A stretch of 64,000 nt of DNA from Edolisoma coerulescens (taxonomy: Eukaryota; Chordata; Aves; Passeriformes; Campephagidae), in NCBI GenBank assembly GCA_013397115.1, contig VWZW01006289.1, positions 2,471,696 to 2,535,695 of the forward strand, given 5' to 3'. Each line of letters starts with the position of its first letter. The first letter of the stretch is position 1. The translations under genes were made by a program, and so were the position numbers. The notes below the pieces were generated by a model. That model made no database searches. It was not told where the DNA came from and was given only the letters and a program-made list of their open reading frames with translations. Of this stretch, positions 41,401 to 50,445 are shown piece by piece.

Positions 41401-44400
41401 TTTCTTTTGCTGTGCACTAGCAAGAAACACCTAAAGATAATTATTAATATGTGTAAAGAGTGATGGGAGAAAATAAGATTGTAATATTTGAAATTGAAAG
41501 AATTTAAAAGTTTTTATGGTTAAAGCTCTTTTTGACAATATCTGCCCTCAATTTGTACTGGGCATAGTACAAGGGTGGCAAGACTGAATTTCAACAATTA
41601 ACATTTAAACACAAAGTATTTGCTTTAAGGAGAAGGAAAAATAATGATCCATTTCCCTCTCTCATAAAGAATCCTCTAATGATAAACTCCAGAATGAGAA
41701 AGTCTCTTGCATGCTCCATACTAGGAGAGGCTCACTTCTAGAAATCACTTCTCCATTTCCTTAGTAAAGACCAATGCTGTTTATACTTAGGGGAAACTCC
41801 AGCACGTGCAAAGAAAACGAGAGGATCAGCATGAGACTGGGAAATGCGAGTTCTGTCTCAGATGCTCATTTGCTGGAAGGCTATGGGCCTTAACAGCCAT
41901 CATTTCTGCATCCCTGCTTTAATCTCTGGAAAATGCCTGACTCAAATGGGCTTATTTTTCTCTGGGCATTTTTTGGTAGTTAATTTTTTCACTGAGAGGC
42001 AGCAGCTTGCTATTAACTTGATCCCTGCCTTCTGATTATACAGACATTTGAGGTAGGGATGGACGGTTCCTTCCAAGCTATATACTCTGTACCTGGCTAT
42101 CTTGGCCCTTTTTTTTCCCTTGGCATCTCTCTGCACAGTCCTTGGGTTGTGCCAGTCCATATACTTCCCAGAGAAAGTGCAGAGCAAGAGGAAAGAAACT
42201 AAGAAACCTTCTCACTGGAGAGAGCAGAGCATGGAAAAATAATGGTTCCAGCTTCAGTGGGGTACAGAGGAAACAACTGTTTGCACCACTGTACACTGCC
42301 TGTTTTGGCAAACAGAATGTAACACAGATCTTCTACTTCTGAGTACACAAGAGAGAAAAAACTCAACCAGCCTCAAAAGTCTCATTTTACTGTTGATAGT
42401 ACCTCAACCCACCCTGTCTCTGAAAAGGCATGGTTTAAATGATATGAAGAAAATTAAATTCCTAGTTTCAATCCCTGATTCAAAACTGGGTTTGGTGTTA
42501 AATAATACAGTCCATAGGTTGTATTAGTATTTTAAATGTTTATACACTAAATGCTTAAGTTGTTGTTTGGTTGGTTGTTTGTTTGTTTTTCCAGACAATG
42601 CAGTTCCAAGGCAAACTGAAGTTTCTCTTTGGACAGAGGAAGAAGTCCTCATCAGGAACAGTATTGCCACCTCAGCTGTCCTTATTCTGCATAGTGGTAC
42701 CACTTCTGCTCCCTTCTGTGACAGAGACGAAGATGAAAAGCCTGCTTGTGAAAGCAAAACACAAAGCTGATGATGCAGCAGCAGCAAATATGAAGTATTT
42801 ACAAATTATTCTTTTGGCATTTAGTGAAGATTATGGGCTATTAAGCATGTAAAAACACAAATTATGCTAAATATCTCTCCATTTTAAAACTCTTTCTTAG
42901 AAAAGTGAATAATTTATCTGGATTTAACTATTGAATACAAAATAAATATAATATAACATAATAGACTGCAAGATGATGCAATATATTGTACTTTATAGTA
43001 CATGTTAAGTATTATATTTCAATACATAAAATTTTATATTAAAAATGGAACATTAGGATATCTTTGTAACCTTCAGAAGTTACCAACAGAGTAAGCCAGT
43101 CTACTAGCTGTAAAAGCGGAAAAGAAGAAGTATTTTTACTGCGAGTTTTCAAATTTCAGTATCTTCTGCTAACACAATTATTTCGACTTGGGCATTTTGG
43201 TAACAAACAAAGGAAAAGGAAAACTTCAGAAAGGTGAATGTGTGTGTGTGTGTGGGTGCTCACATAGAGTCTAATGAGTTGTGCATGGTGTATGCATTTA
43301 TCTTTCAACAGAAGTTTTATGAACACGTAAATTTACAATTGCACTAAATGGCTTGGGGGTTATCATTCAGTAGCAATGACAAAAGATCAGGACAGATTGT
43401 GTTCAGACTTATCTCCTTCCTAACACTCATTTTTGTTACTCTTCTGTGGCAGAATTTCAGTTGATGTTTGGGGCTAAGATCATATTTTCCCTTATTTGCT
43501 TAAACACAACCTTACAGTAATGAGTTCTATTGCTGTGAAGCAAAACGCTCGTCAGCATGACTGACAGTACCACAATTTGGTTTTAATTAGATTATGCTTG
43601 TGTATGTGTGGATTCACTGTCCAGACGTATAATGTGGTTCTAGCACATACATCCTTTTGACAAGAACTAAATTGCTGGAAGTCTGGTATAATGGACTATG
43701 CAGGCTTTTGGAATAGAGTTGGAAAGTCATTTCTACTTGCTAGTTTTTCCAGTAGTCCAACTAAAATTAACTGAGGATCGGAATTGAGCTCCTAGAAGAG
43801 AGGTGCTTTACTACCTGACTAGACAGTGGCCAAGGATTTGACAAGAATGAAGCAACCATTTATCTTCTGCATTTCCTTTGGTTCAGGCCTGAAGCATGGT
43901 AGCCAAGGATGGTGGGCAGATTTACACAGTCTTTTTTTTTTTTCCAATGGTCTTAATGAAGGGAAGCATTTGTAACACAGTGTTACAGACATTGCACCCT
44001 TTTCAAGCCCTGATTCAGGCATTTTCAACTAAAGATTGGAAGAAATACATTCAAATCATATGATTCTTATTGCAAATTGAAGCCATGCTAACTCTTAAAT
44101 GCATTGCTGGTCACTTTGATGTACATACCTCGAATGTAACTTGAAAAGGAAGATCAGAATATACACAGCATTTGTCTCAATTCCAGATGAAATTTATTTT
44201 TCCAGATATAGTAAGTCATGAGCAGAATATTCCTAAACATAAATATTCCTCTTAATTGAATACAGAACTCCAGTCTCACACTAGTTTGAGCAACCAAATG
44301 ATGCAGGAAAAAGATAATTATTTAGTGTTAGTTACTACGTACTTAAACCATACACCTTTGCTAATGCTCACCAGCTCGAGGATCATATCTTTTAGAGTCT

Positions 44401-47400
44401 GTGATTCTACTATGTTGTCCTTGACTGACAAGGAGTTTTCCACATTTTCTGCCCTCTACAGCTCCAGTTCAAAAGGCAGTTCAGGACCGTGTGAAGCAAC
44501 AGAATTATATGGACGAAACAATCACCATGAAGGTGCCGCCTTCACTAATGCATTACAGATTGCTGAAAACCAAATCAAAGGTACTGCTAAGTACTTCTAG
44601 ATTATATACAGTTTATGGGAAAAGAACCTTGTCTTTTATTTTCTCCTGATAGGTTTTTCAGGTTTTGGTCCCAATGCTCTCTTTCTTCTTCTCCCTAACA
44701 CCTCTCCTTTTAAAAAATGCAAAAAAATTCTCCACCTCAAAATATAATACTGAATCAGTCTGTGATTCCAGAGTGGGCAGAAAATTTACAGAGAAATAAA
44801 CAATAATGGTAAATAGTAAATAGTAAATAAATAGTAGTAAAAGAATACTCAATGTATTATGCTTGCTTAAAAGTTACACCACTGAATTTAATAAGATTAT
44901 GTGAAAATCCTTATAATTAATAACAATATCTATCCCTCTTTGAGGAAAACTGGATGATATGTTACAAATGTTAGTTTTCCCCAAAGATTAGAAAACAGAG
45001 GAAAATTAGAATGCATTGTCTTTAAAACTCATGATGTGCCCACAGCTTTGACTCATGCTTTTCCAGTGCTTGGCTGTGGAAAAATTGTGAGAGTCTAGGC
45101 TCTCTTTCAGATTTTATAATGGATAAAATTTTGATGGTAAGTCTACCCCACTGGGCAACTTCTTGAGCAGGCTTGTACTCATCCTTCTGTCATATCTGCT
45201 GGAAATCTTTAATGTCTAAAACCATTCCTCTCTTATAGCCCCATTTTTTATGAACATTTTCTTGTTGGTATAGTACTACTACTACTGAGAGGAAAATATT
45301 ATAAGGAATGAGTAATACTGAAAAATCCTTGGTTACAGTTTAAGTGCTTTACTAGGCTTTTCAAATTTTAGTTTTAAAATGTAATTTGCTTCATTTTGTG
45401 ACATATTTTAGCTTGTACTTTCCTATGCTGATGCTTCTAGGGCAAAAAAGAAACTTTTGAACATTCACAGTTTAGGTAACAAAAAACTCTTAATACTGCT
45501 TGTATTAAAATCTATTTTTTTTTAAATTATATAGCAAAGAATAATGGAGAAAACGGCATTTCTCTAGTCAAAGTACAAACAAATGAAGATCACTGGGTCT
45601 GGGTTCAAGCTAACACTCAACTTCTGTATCGAAGTGGTTGTTCAGAGTATGTCCTTGCCCAACAGCAAATGTTAAAGTAAGTATATTTTCCAGTACCAAA
45701 AAGAAAGAAAAGTAGAAAAATGAATGTATTCTTTTTGTATGAGATCTTTAAAATGCCTGCAGTGACCTAAGAGAAGGGCTGAATGGGAAAAATTTGGTTT
45801 ACTTATGATATGGAAATCTGTTTCTGTTTTGGAACATACAAAATGGCTGTTATAGTCCTAAACAATATTTATTTTCTGTCTTTAGTCTTTTCTTCTTCTG
45901 AAGTTGGGTGTACATATATACTACGACAGAAAGAAAATACTTGATTATTAATATTTTTCTTTCTTGCACAAAAAATATATTTTGGGTTTTGTTTTACTTT
46001 GCAGCTGAAAATCTAGTGTCCTAGTTTTTCTGCTTATCAGCATTTAACTATGTTAAGCTTTTTTTTTCTTCACATATGACAGTTGTGCTCATGTTTTTAG
46101 TTGTGTATGTGCAACATAATCTAAAGAAGGGTACTCATATTCATTGTATGCTTGTAGATAGATACATCTAGTTGCTTGTAGGCGCAGTCATGGAGTGTAA
46201 ACTAATCTCAGATTTGCATTTTGAGAGGACTTCTTGGATGAGTTTTACCCTTTCCTCCAAAACAGGCTTTTCACCCTTCCCCCATGGGACTGTCTGTTCC
46301 AGTTCCTGTAGGCCTTGTTGAAGTATCTCTTCAAGCTTGTCTGAGGGAAGAGATAAGAGAGTGGACTCAATGAGCAGGGGCCAGGAGTTTTACATAGCCC
46401 ATCTGGCCCAGTGTTAAAAATGTGGCTGTTATCCCAGATTTTTTCATTTAGAATGCCGTGCAGGTGGAAGAAATAAATGAAAAAAGTCTTTGCACTTCTA
46501 GAGAGGATATTCCTTGCAGTTGGTGCATCTCCCAGGATCCACATGAATAGCAGGGGAGCTCCCATCTGAGGATGCTAGAACTTTTTACCTTTACTGGGAT
46601 GGCACGAACATCATCTTGCTGTGTGAGGGAATGAATTTCTATTAAGAAGTAGATTAAAAGGGGCTGTTTCTTTTCTTAGTTTCTCTACTTCCCAAATGTT
46701 CTTTTGTCTAATTAAGCATGTTTATTTAGTTACGTTTTTGCTTTTTGAGTGATTAAAATCCTTCCTTTGTGCTCGACAGTTCCTGCAGACTGAAGTACTA
46801 CAAGAGTTGGCCTTGGTGATTATATTCAGTTCTGTCTTAGTCTGCAATAGACTTTGTATTTGCTACGACTTTTTTGTTGTTGTTGTTGTTGTTGTTGTTA
46901 AAATGTATGCTGTCTTCTGGGAAACATTCTTTTGGAGAATTATCACTGGATACTATTTCACTGTAAAATTCTTCATTCGGGGGTTTAACTTTTTTGGACT
47001 ATTGCATTTTGTTTGGTCCTTTGCTTCCCAATTTGGCCATTTTCTGAGAAGCATGTTCTGCAGCAAACTTGTATCAGACCATTTGCATCTCAATTCTGTC
47101 AATAATAAAAAAGAGAATATTTAGCAAAGGACTGAAAATATTTAATACCTTATAAAAAAAAAAAGAGAGAGAAAATATTCTTCTTCCGTGGTGTACATTA
47201 TTACAGTGGGATGTACTCTCTTTGTAACAACATGGACTCCCTCTACTGGAAAATCCTTTACTTGCACATTGATTCGATAGGCAAGAAAAAAGTTCTATTG
47301 TGACCTAAGAAAAAGACTTCTAAACCCCTTAGTAGGTTTTTAGGTTTTCACATGCAGTTTCCTATTGAGATGTCTGCTTCCTGTTTGGAGAGGGATGAGG

Positions 47401-49330
47401 TGGTTTCATAGCACTGACCCTGCAGGGTTGGGAATCAGCACATTCGTGAATTCAAGACCTGAATCTCAGGATTTGGACACCAGTTCTTAAAACAGCTGCT
47501 TTGGGCATGGAAGTGCTCAGGCAACACTCTCTGCCAGTGTTCTTCTTTAATGTTGAATACTTCAGCTGGAGGTCATGGAAAATTAATTTACTGGCCATCT
47601 TAGAAAACAAAAGGCAACATAAATTAAGTTAGACATACAAAACAAACCTACACCCAATATGAACATCTGTGACTATTTGGTTATTTAATTTGGGCATTTT
47701 ATTTCCTCTCAGCTGTATTCTTGTAATATAAGACCCCTATGGTTCTCTCTCAAATGACTTGGATCAGAAAGCTCTTATGTGTCCAAATAACTCCTTGTTA
47801 ACAAAATACATCTCATTTAAGATATTATTTGTATTTTATACCTAGAATTTTCAACACACAAATATTATTTAGATATATTTTAAGTCAAGAACAAAAGTGT
47901 AAGGGAATTACTGTACTGTACTACAGTATTTAGGTCTTTATTGAACTGTGTGCCTGAAATGGAAGAGCAAATGCATGACGGAATTCAAATGAAGCAATGC
48001 CTCAGAAAGTTAGCTGTGCACACACATTGAAACCCCGATGCAGGGACACTCTTTTGTTCTCTCAAGCAAATGCAAAGGTTATATGCACGTGAGTGTGAGT
48101 ATTGAGGACAATGTATGGCTTGTAACGCATGTTGAGCCACTCTGTATCCTACAAAACAACCATTTAGAAACCTCTAATTGACTGACTTCTTTTTCTACTG
48201 TTATTGAAAGGGAAGAAGATGAACAACTGAAGATACTAAGTGGTTTTGCCAGTTTGAAAGGAAACCTGGAAGGGCTTTCTTATAACAGTGCCATTGAAAC
48301 GCTGGGACAGTGGAAGCATCTTAACCGGGCAGCAGTGAAGAATGAACAAGATAATGTAAAAGTGAAGTTTGAGCCTCATACTAATGGTGAATGTTTTATG
48401 CAAGAGGAACCTCTCAGTTCTAACACATCAGTTTTAGGCATTCAAAACAACTGCACCACAAACAGTAGCTGGACTTTAAGAAACTCGAGTTCTTGTTCTA
48501 TGGGCCAGCGAATGAACACATGTCCAAACAGGAGAGCTGGATCATTCTACAATAGAGACCAAAATTTCCTAAATTTGGCATCAACTTGTTCTTCCCACTG
48601 GGGGAGCACAGAAAATGGCCAGTCTTACTTGGGGCTCCAACAACGCTGTGCAGAGAACTACGCGACAGACCACCTGAAGCTGCAGAGACCATTAATATCC
48701 TCAGAGTCTCTCTATGACACGGCTGTTCCCTTGGAGATGCCTATCAAAATGGAATACGATTCTGATTCTGAAAACATTGCTGATAACTACCTGCTGTCAC
48801 AGAGCCGAGCCTGGCTGGATGAGAGCAGCTTGGTGAGAAAGCAGGTGTCCAGCTATCCCAACAGAATGCACCTCAAAACAGAACCGGACCTCTGCGAGCC
48901 AGCCTTGCCTTGCCAGAAGCCAAGGCACTGCCTTTACACACCACATAACTGGCAATGCATCATAGCAAATCATCCCAACAACCTGAACTTGAACAGAGCT
49001 TGCAAGGGTTCACGGAACAAGGAGGCGGCTCCATTTTGCCCTCAGAACTCCTCTGTGTGTTTGGAAAGCATGCCCGACCTGCCACACACAGCTTGCTACA
49101 GCCACTTCTACAGCCCCAGCCCAGGGGAGGAGAAGGAGCAGATAAATGAGGTGTTCAAAATGCCATGTGAATTTAAAAACCCCTGCTTGGTTCCAGCAAT
49201 CAAGCGTGAGCCGCTGGATTCTCCACCGTTGTCCAACAGTGGACAGAACAGAGTACACGTGAGCTTTCCTGAAAATGCATTAGCAGGTCCTGTGCCTCAT
49301 AAAACCACTGAATGTACATTTTTGCAATAG
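23336..49330 (+). CDS. AHRR: Aryl hydrocarbon receptor repressor, 3' eight coding exons (gene span; N-terminus outside window)
   Basis: Eight plus-strand exons join in a single frame to give 677 complete residues plus one split first codon, ending at a TAG stop at 49328-49330. They encode, in order, a post-bHLH linker, a PAS-A domain, a segment resembling the tail of PAS-B, and a long C-terminal region ending ECTFLQ, close to the end I remember for mammalian AHRR. AHRR is a nuclear bHLH-PAS repressor. It is known to dimerise with ARNT, occupy dioxin-response elements and recruit corepressors, shutting down AHR signalling in a feedback loop. AHR itself is excluded because there is no full PAS-B ligand pocket and no glutamine-rich activation domain, while the C-terminus carries the AHRR motifs IKME, LKTE and IKREPLDS. 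Introns are 14768, 1298, 1432, 1306, 1667, 954 and 2534 bases long. The start and bHLH exons were searched for and not found in 1-23335. Exons are listed separately below. Confidence 0.93.
27041..27179 (+). mobile_element. CR1 LINE internal fragment
   Basis: The stretch cctttatcaatgacctggat, aaggggatcgagggcaccct, a gcttgagggcaggaaggttc block and tgcagagggatctggagaga is CR1 ORF2 DNA in the forward orientation. A short deletion removes part of the usual segment near 27104. It lies in the large AHRR intron. Confidence 0.85.
33532..33538 (+). promoter_or_regulatory. Isolated dioxin-response-element core TTGCGTG in large AHRR intron
   Basis: The sequence caagTTGCGTGACTcg lies in the 14.8 kb intron between the linker exon and the first PAS-A exon. 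The core is good, but there is no CpG island or neighbouring site. Confidence 0.25.
35138..35222 (+). promoter_or_regulatory. Candidate intronic core promoter: inverted repeat, GATA sites, GC box, TATA box
   Basis: Within 85 bases are a perfect 9-base inverted repeat (ATTACCCAC at 35138-35146 and GTGGGTAAT at 35152-35160), a CACCC motif in acaccctcc, a TTATC GATA site at 35183-35187, a CCCCGCC GC box directly after it, a second GATA site AGATAAG at 35204-35210, and GTATAAAT at 35215-35222. Downstream there is no long open frame; the ATG near 35265 reads only MSAFPLNSSLG before a stop. It lies in the large AHRR intron. The parts are individually common; their close order is suggestive only. 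Confidence 0.3.
38205..38294 (+). CDS. AHRR: AHRR exon: start of PAS-A
   Basis: This exon has 30 codons, with acceptor tttttcag before 38205 and donor gtaaat at 38295, phase 0 at both ends. It reads SLNGFALVVSADGMIFYASS and closes with IVDYLGFHQ. This is the N-terminal strand and helix block of a PAS-A domain, nearly the same as in mammalian AHRR and close to the matching AHR exon. PAS-A takes part in dimerisation with ARNT. The first methionine codon of the eight exons that can be followed in frame lies here (GMIF), which matters if an internal promoter makes a protein without the bHLH. Confidence 0.95.
38675..39362 (-). mobile_element. Degenerate CR1 LINE fragment in an AHRR intron
   Basis: The 3' end is at the low-coordinate side (aaccatagagttggaaagga, then cctctggaggccatctagtc). 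The fragment runs through ctcctggatgtgctccagct to a ctggggaatgccactagtca segment near 39330. Several stops and indels break the reverse-transcriptase frame. It fills about half of the 1298-base intron between the two PAS-A exons, in the antisense direction to AHRR. Confidence 0.85.
39593..39722 (+). CDS. AHRR: AHRR exon: PAS-A core
   Basis: The acceptor is gtttcag before 39593 and the donor is gtggga at 39723. The exon encodes [20 protein letters not shown] followed by a segment with LHWAMNPP, the most conserved part of PAS-A in AHR and AHRR. It ends in phase 1 after SET plus the first base of a glycine codon. The donor is a weak match to consensus (gtggga), and the frame stays open past it to a TAG at 39839-39841. 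A retained-intron isoform is therefore possible; see the findings. Confidence 0.95.
41155..41288 (+). CDS. AHRR: AHRR exon: PAS-A continuation, [15 protein letters not shown] block
   Basis: The acceptor is gttcctag before 41155 and the donor is gtaagt at 41289. Joined to the previous exon it reads GEEYILSKLFKAQENDSM, then [20 protein letters not shown] and ends TSGFL in phase 0. The [21 protein letters not shown] block is a hallmark shared by AHR and AHRR and forms the second half of PAS-A. The variable stretch before it (AQENDSMTTD) is where species differ most. Confidence 0.95.
42595..42794 (+). CDS. AHRR: AHRR exon: PAS-A end and inter-PAS region
   Basis: The acceptor is tttttccag before 42595 and the donor is gtattt at 42795, phase 0 in and phase 2 out. 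The exon begins TMQFQGKLKFLFGQRKKSSS, continues with LPPQLSLFCIVVPLLLPS and ends with a lysine-rich run and AAAANM. The first two blocks are strongly AHRR-like, including the FGQ-KK loop and LSLFCI strand that end PAS-A. In AHR the protein would continue into a complete PAS-B. Here it moves into a short, low-complexity AHRR-type spacer, which supports AHRR over AHR. Confidence 0.94.
43239..43254. repeat. (TG)8 microsatellite
   Basis: Eight TG units in an AHRR intron. Confidence 0.9.
44462..44580 (+). CDS. AHRR: AHRR exon: inter-domain spacer
   Basis: The acceptor is ctctacag before 44462 and the donor is gtactg at 44581. Phase 2 in completes an asparagine codon, and the exon ends in phase 1. 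It reads SSSKGSSGPCEATELYGRNN and then HHEGAAFTNALQIAENQIK. The CEATELYGR-N pattern lines up with the CESELHGKPN motif that I remember from mammalian AHRR at the same position, which supports the call although the rest is poorly conserved. No enzyme or fold motif is visible. It probably replaces the first part of the ancestral PAS-B. Confidence 0.85.
45535..45676 (+). CDS. AHRR: AHRR exon: PAS-B-like remnant
   Basis: The acceptor is ttatatag before 45535 and the donor is gtaagt at 45677, phase 1 in and phase 2 out. It encodes GENGISLVKVQTNEDHWVWV followed by QANTQLLYRSGCSEYVLAQQ. This looks like the last beta strands of an AHR PAS-B domain, where AHR has a similar SLLKLQ...WVWVQSNARLVF...I-ATQ series. 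The N-terminal half of PAS-B, which forms the ligand and HSP90 contact surface in AHR, is absent. The matching mammalian AHRR segment is much more eroded (see findings). Confidence 0.9.
45677..48210 (+). other. AHRR: Last AHRR intron
   Basis: Bounded by gtaagt and an unusual gaaag acceptor. It holds the TTG microsatellite; nothing else is recognised. Confidence 0.8.
46874..46899. repeat. (TTG)8 microsatellite
   Basis: Eight TTG units plus two bases, in the last AHRR intron. Confidence 0.95.
48211..49330 (+). CDS. AHRR: AHRR last coding exon: C-terminal repressor region
   Basis: The acceptor is ttattgaaag before 48211, an AAG end that is less usual than CAG or TAG. One leading base completes a lysine codon, then EEDEQLKILSGFASLKGNLE opens a frame of about 372 residues that stops with TAG at 49330. 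The region is rich in serine, asparagine and proline and has no folded domain I recognise. It corresponds to the mammalian AHRR repression domain, which binds corepressors and is controlled by SUMOylation. Four psi-K-x-E motifs are visible: VKFE at 48362-48373, IKME at 48743-48754, LKTE at 48872-48883 and IKRE at 49199-49210. The last three match the known mammalian AHRR SUMO sites, and IKREPLDSP near the end and the terminal CTFLQ are also AHRR-specific. Confidence 0.95.
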
Positions 49331-50318
49331 ATTTTATAACATTTGAAATATTTATAATGTTAAAATCAAGAAGTTGTGGATTCTCTTCCAGTTGGGTTAA
49401 ATGAGTTACTAAACTCAAAAGCCACTGGAAAGATTTTGAGAGTGTGCGCGTGTGCACCTGTGTGTGAGAAGAAACAGACACAGGTACACACATCCTACCC
49501 CCTGCTACTGCCCTTCTCTTAGTGATCCTTGCAAAGAGGAAAGAAAGATTAAACCTCAGGCACAGAAGAATAATTATTACTTGTTGCACAGGTATACCTG
49601 ATCATTTTTCTTTATCACCTTTCCTCTCTTGTCTATACTTCACTAGCAAGGTCTAGCAATTTCTGTTTCCTTTGGTCTGTTTGTTTTTCTCAAGGTGATG
49701 TGATGCCTCTGTGCAAATCAAAAATGTTTATGGTCTTCAGTGTGGCCAGTTTACCTTAAGAGTTTTTGATTTACAATTATTTTTCTACTCTTATAAGAAG
49801 GATCAGCTATTCCTTCATCCCAGCATTAAATTAATGGCAATAGGAAAGGGCTTCCCAACACAACTTCTTAATTTAAAAGGACAGCATTAGTAAAAACAAT
49901 GACTTTCATAAATGCATTAGAAATTAATTCAAACTTCCAACTGAAGTTACTCCTAAGTTTCTTGATAATATTATTGTTTTAGAATCCATATTTTTCCATT
50001 TTAATGCCATCAGCCTTTCATGTTGCTGCTGAAAGACTGAACAATGGGATGCAATCCACTTCTATAAATCAGTTACAAAATGCTGTTAAGTATATGTGGG
50101 AACAAAGTATTTCTCCAACTATTTTCCTTACTGTTATTTGTAACATTAACAAAGGAAATGCACTTTTTTACTTGATAGTATTTCTTTGACTGATAGAAGC
50201 TTATTAGATATCATCACCTTACATCAAAACCAAATCCCACACTAAGATTATTTTCAAAAACATCCTAGTTTCAATCCCAAAAGAAACCCTTAATTTCACT
50301 GAGAGGTAACTGGTGGAT

Positions 50319-50376
50319 GTATACCTTTCAAAAGCACTTCAGTGCACTTCAGTGCTTTTGAAAACAGCGTGTATAC
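50319..50376 (+). repeat. Inverted repeat (long hairpin) in AHRR 3' UTR
   Basis: The arms TTTCAAAAGCACT (50326-50338) and AGTGCTTTTGAAA (50351-50363) are perfect 13-base complements around a 12-base loop. Outside them the sequence GTATAC is present on both sides (50319-50324 and 50371-50376) and can extend the stem after a 1- and 7-base internal bulge. Part of the loop is self-complementary as well (AGTGCACT). It lies about 45 bases before the candidate polyadenylation signal. Confidence 0.75.
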
Positions 50377-50419
50377 TTTTCTTTGAACCCAGACAGCAAT
50401 GTATTTCCAAAACAAGAAA

Positions 50420-50425
50420 AATAAA
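50420..50425 (+). terminator. Candidate AHRR polyadenylation signal AATAAA
   Basis: The hexamer AATAAA lies in gaaaaataaag, about 1090 bases after the stop, with T- and GT-rich sequence (gggttttgttattgttgtag) 10 to 40 bases downstream, as expected for a cleavage site. It is the first AATAAA after the stop that I noticed. Its use is inferred. Confidence 0.5.
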
Positions 50426-50445
50426 GTTATATTTTGGGTTTTGTT

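Larger units (their letters stand above)
49331..50445 (+). other. AHRR: AHRR 3' untranslated region (predicted extent)
   Basis: About 1.1 kb follows the AHRR stop, up to just past a candidate polyadenylation signal at 50420. It is AT-rich, has no convincing open frame, and contains a strong inverted repeat at 50319-50376. The true end is inferred from the first AATAAA; other polyadenylation sites further downstream are possible. Confidence 0.55.

Noticed and set aside
46807..47124. 105-codon frame with hydrophobic segments
   Set aside because: It spans the TTG microsatellite (poly-Val) and lies within the last AHRR intron; the hydrophobicity comes from T-rich sequence.
38205..49330. Assignment to AHR instead of AHRR
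   Set aside because: There is no complete PAS-B and no glutamine-rich activation domain, and the C-terminus carries AHRR-specific IKME, LKTE, IKREPLDS and CTFLQ motifs.
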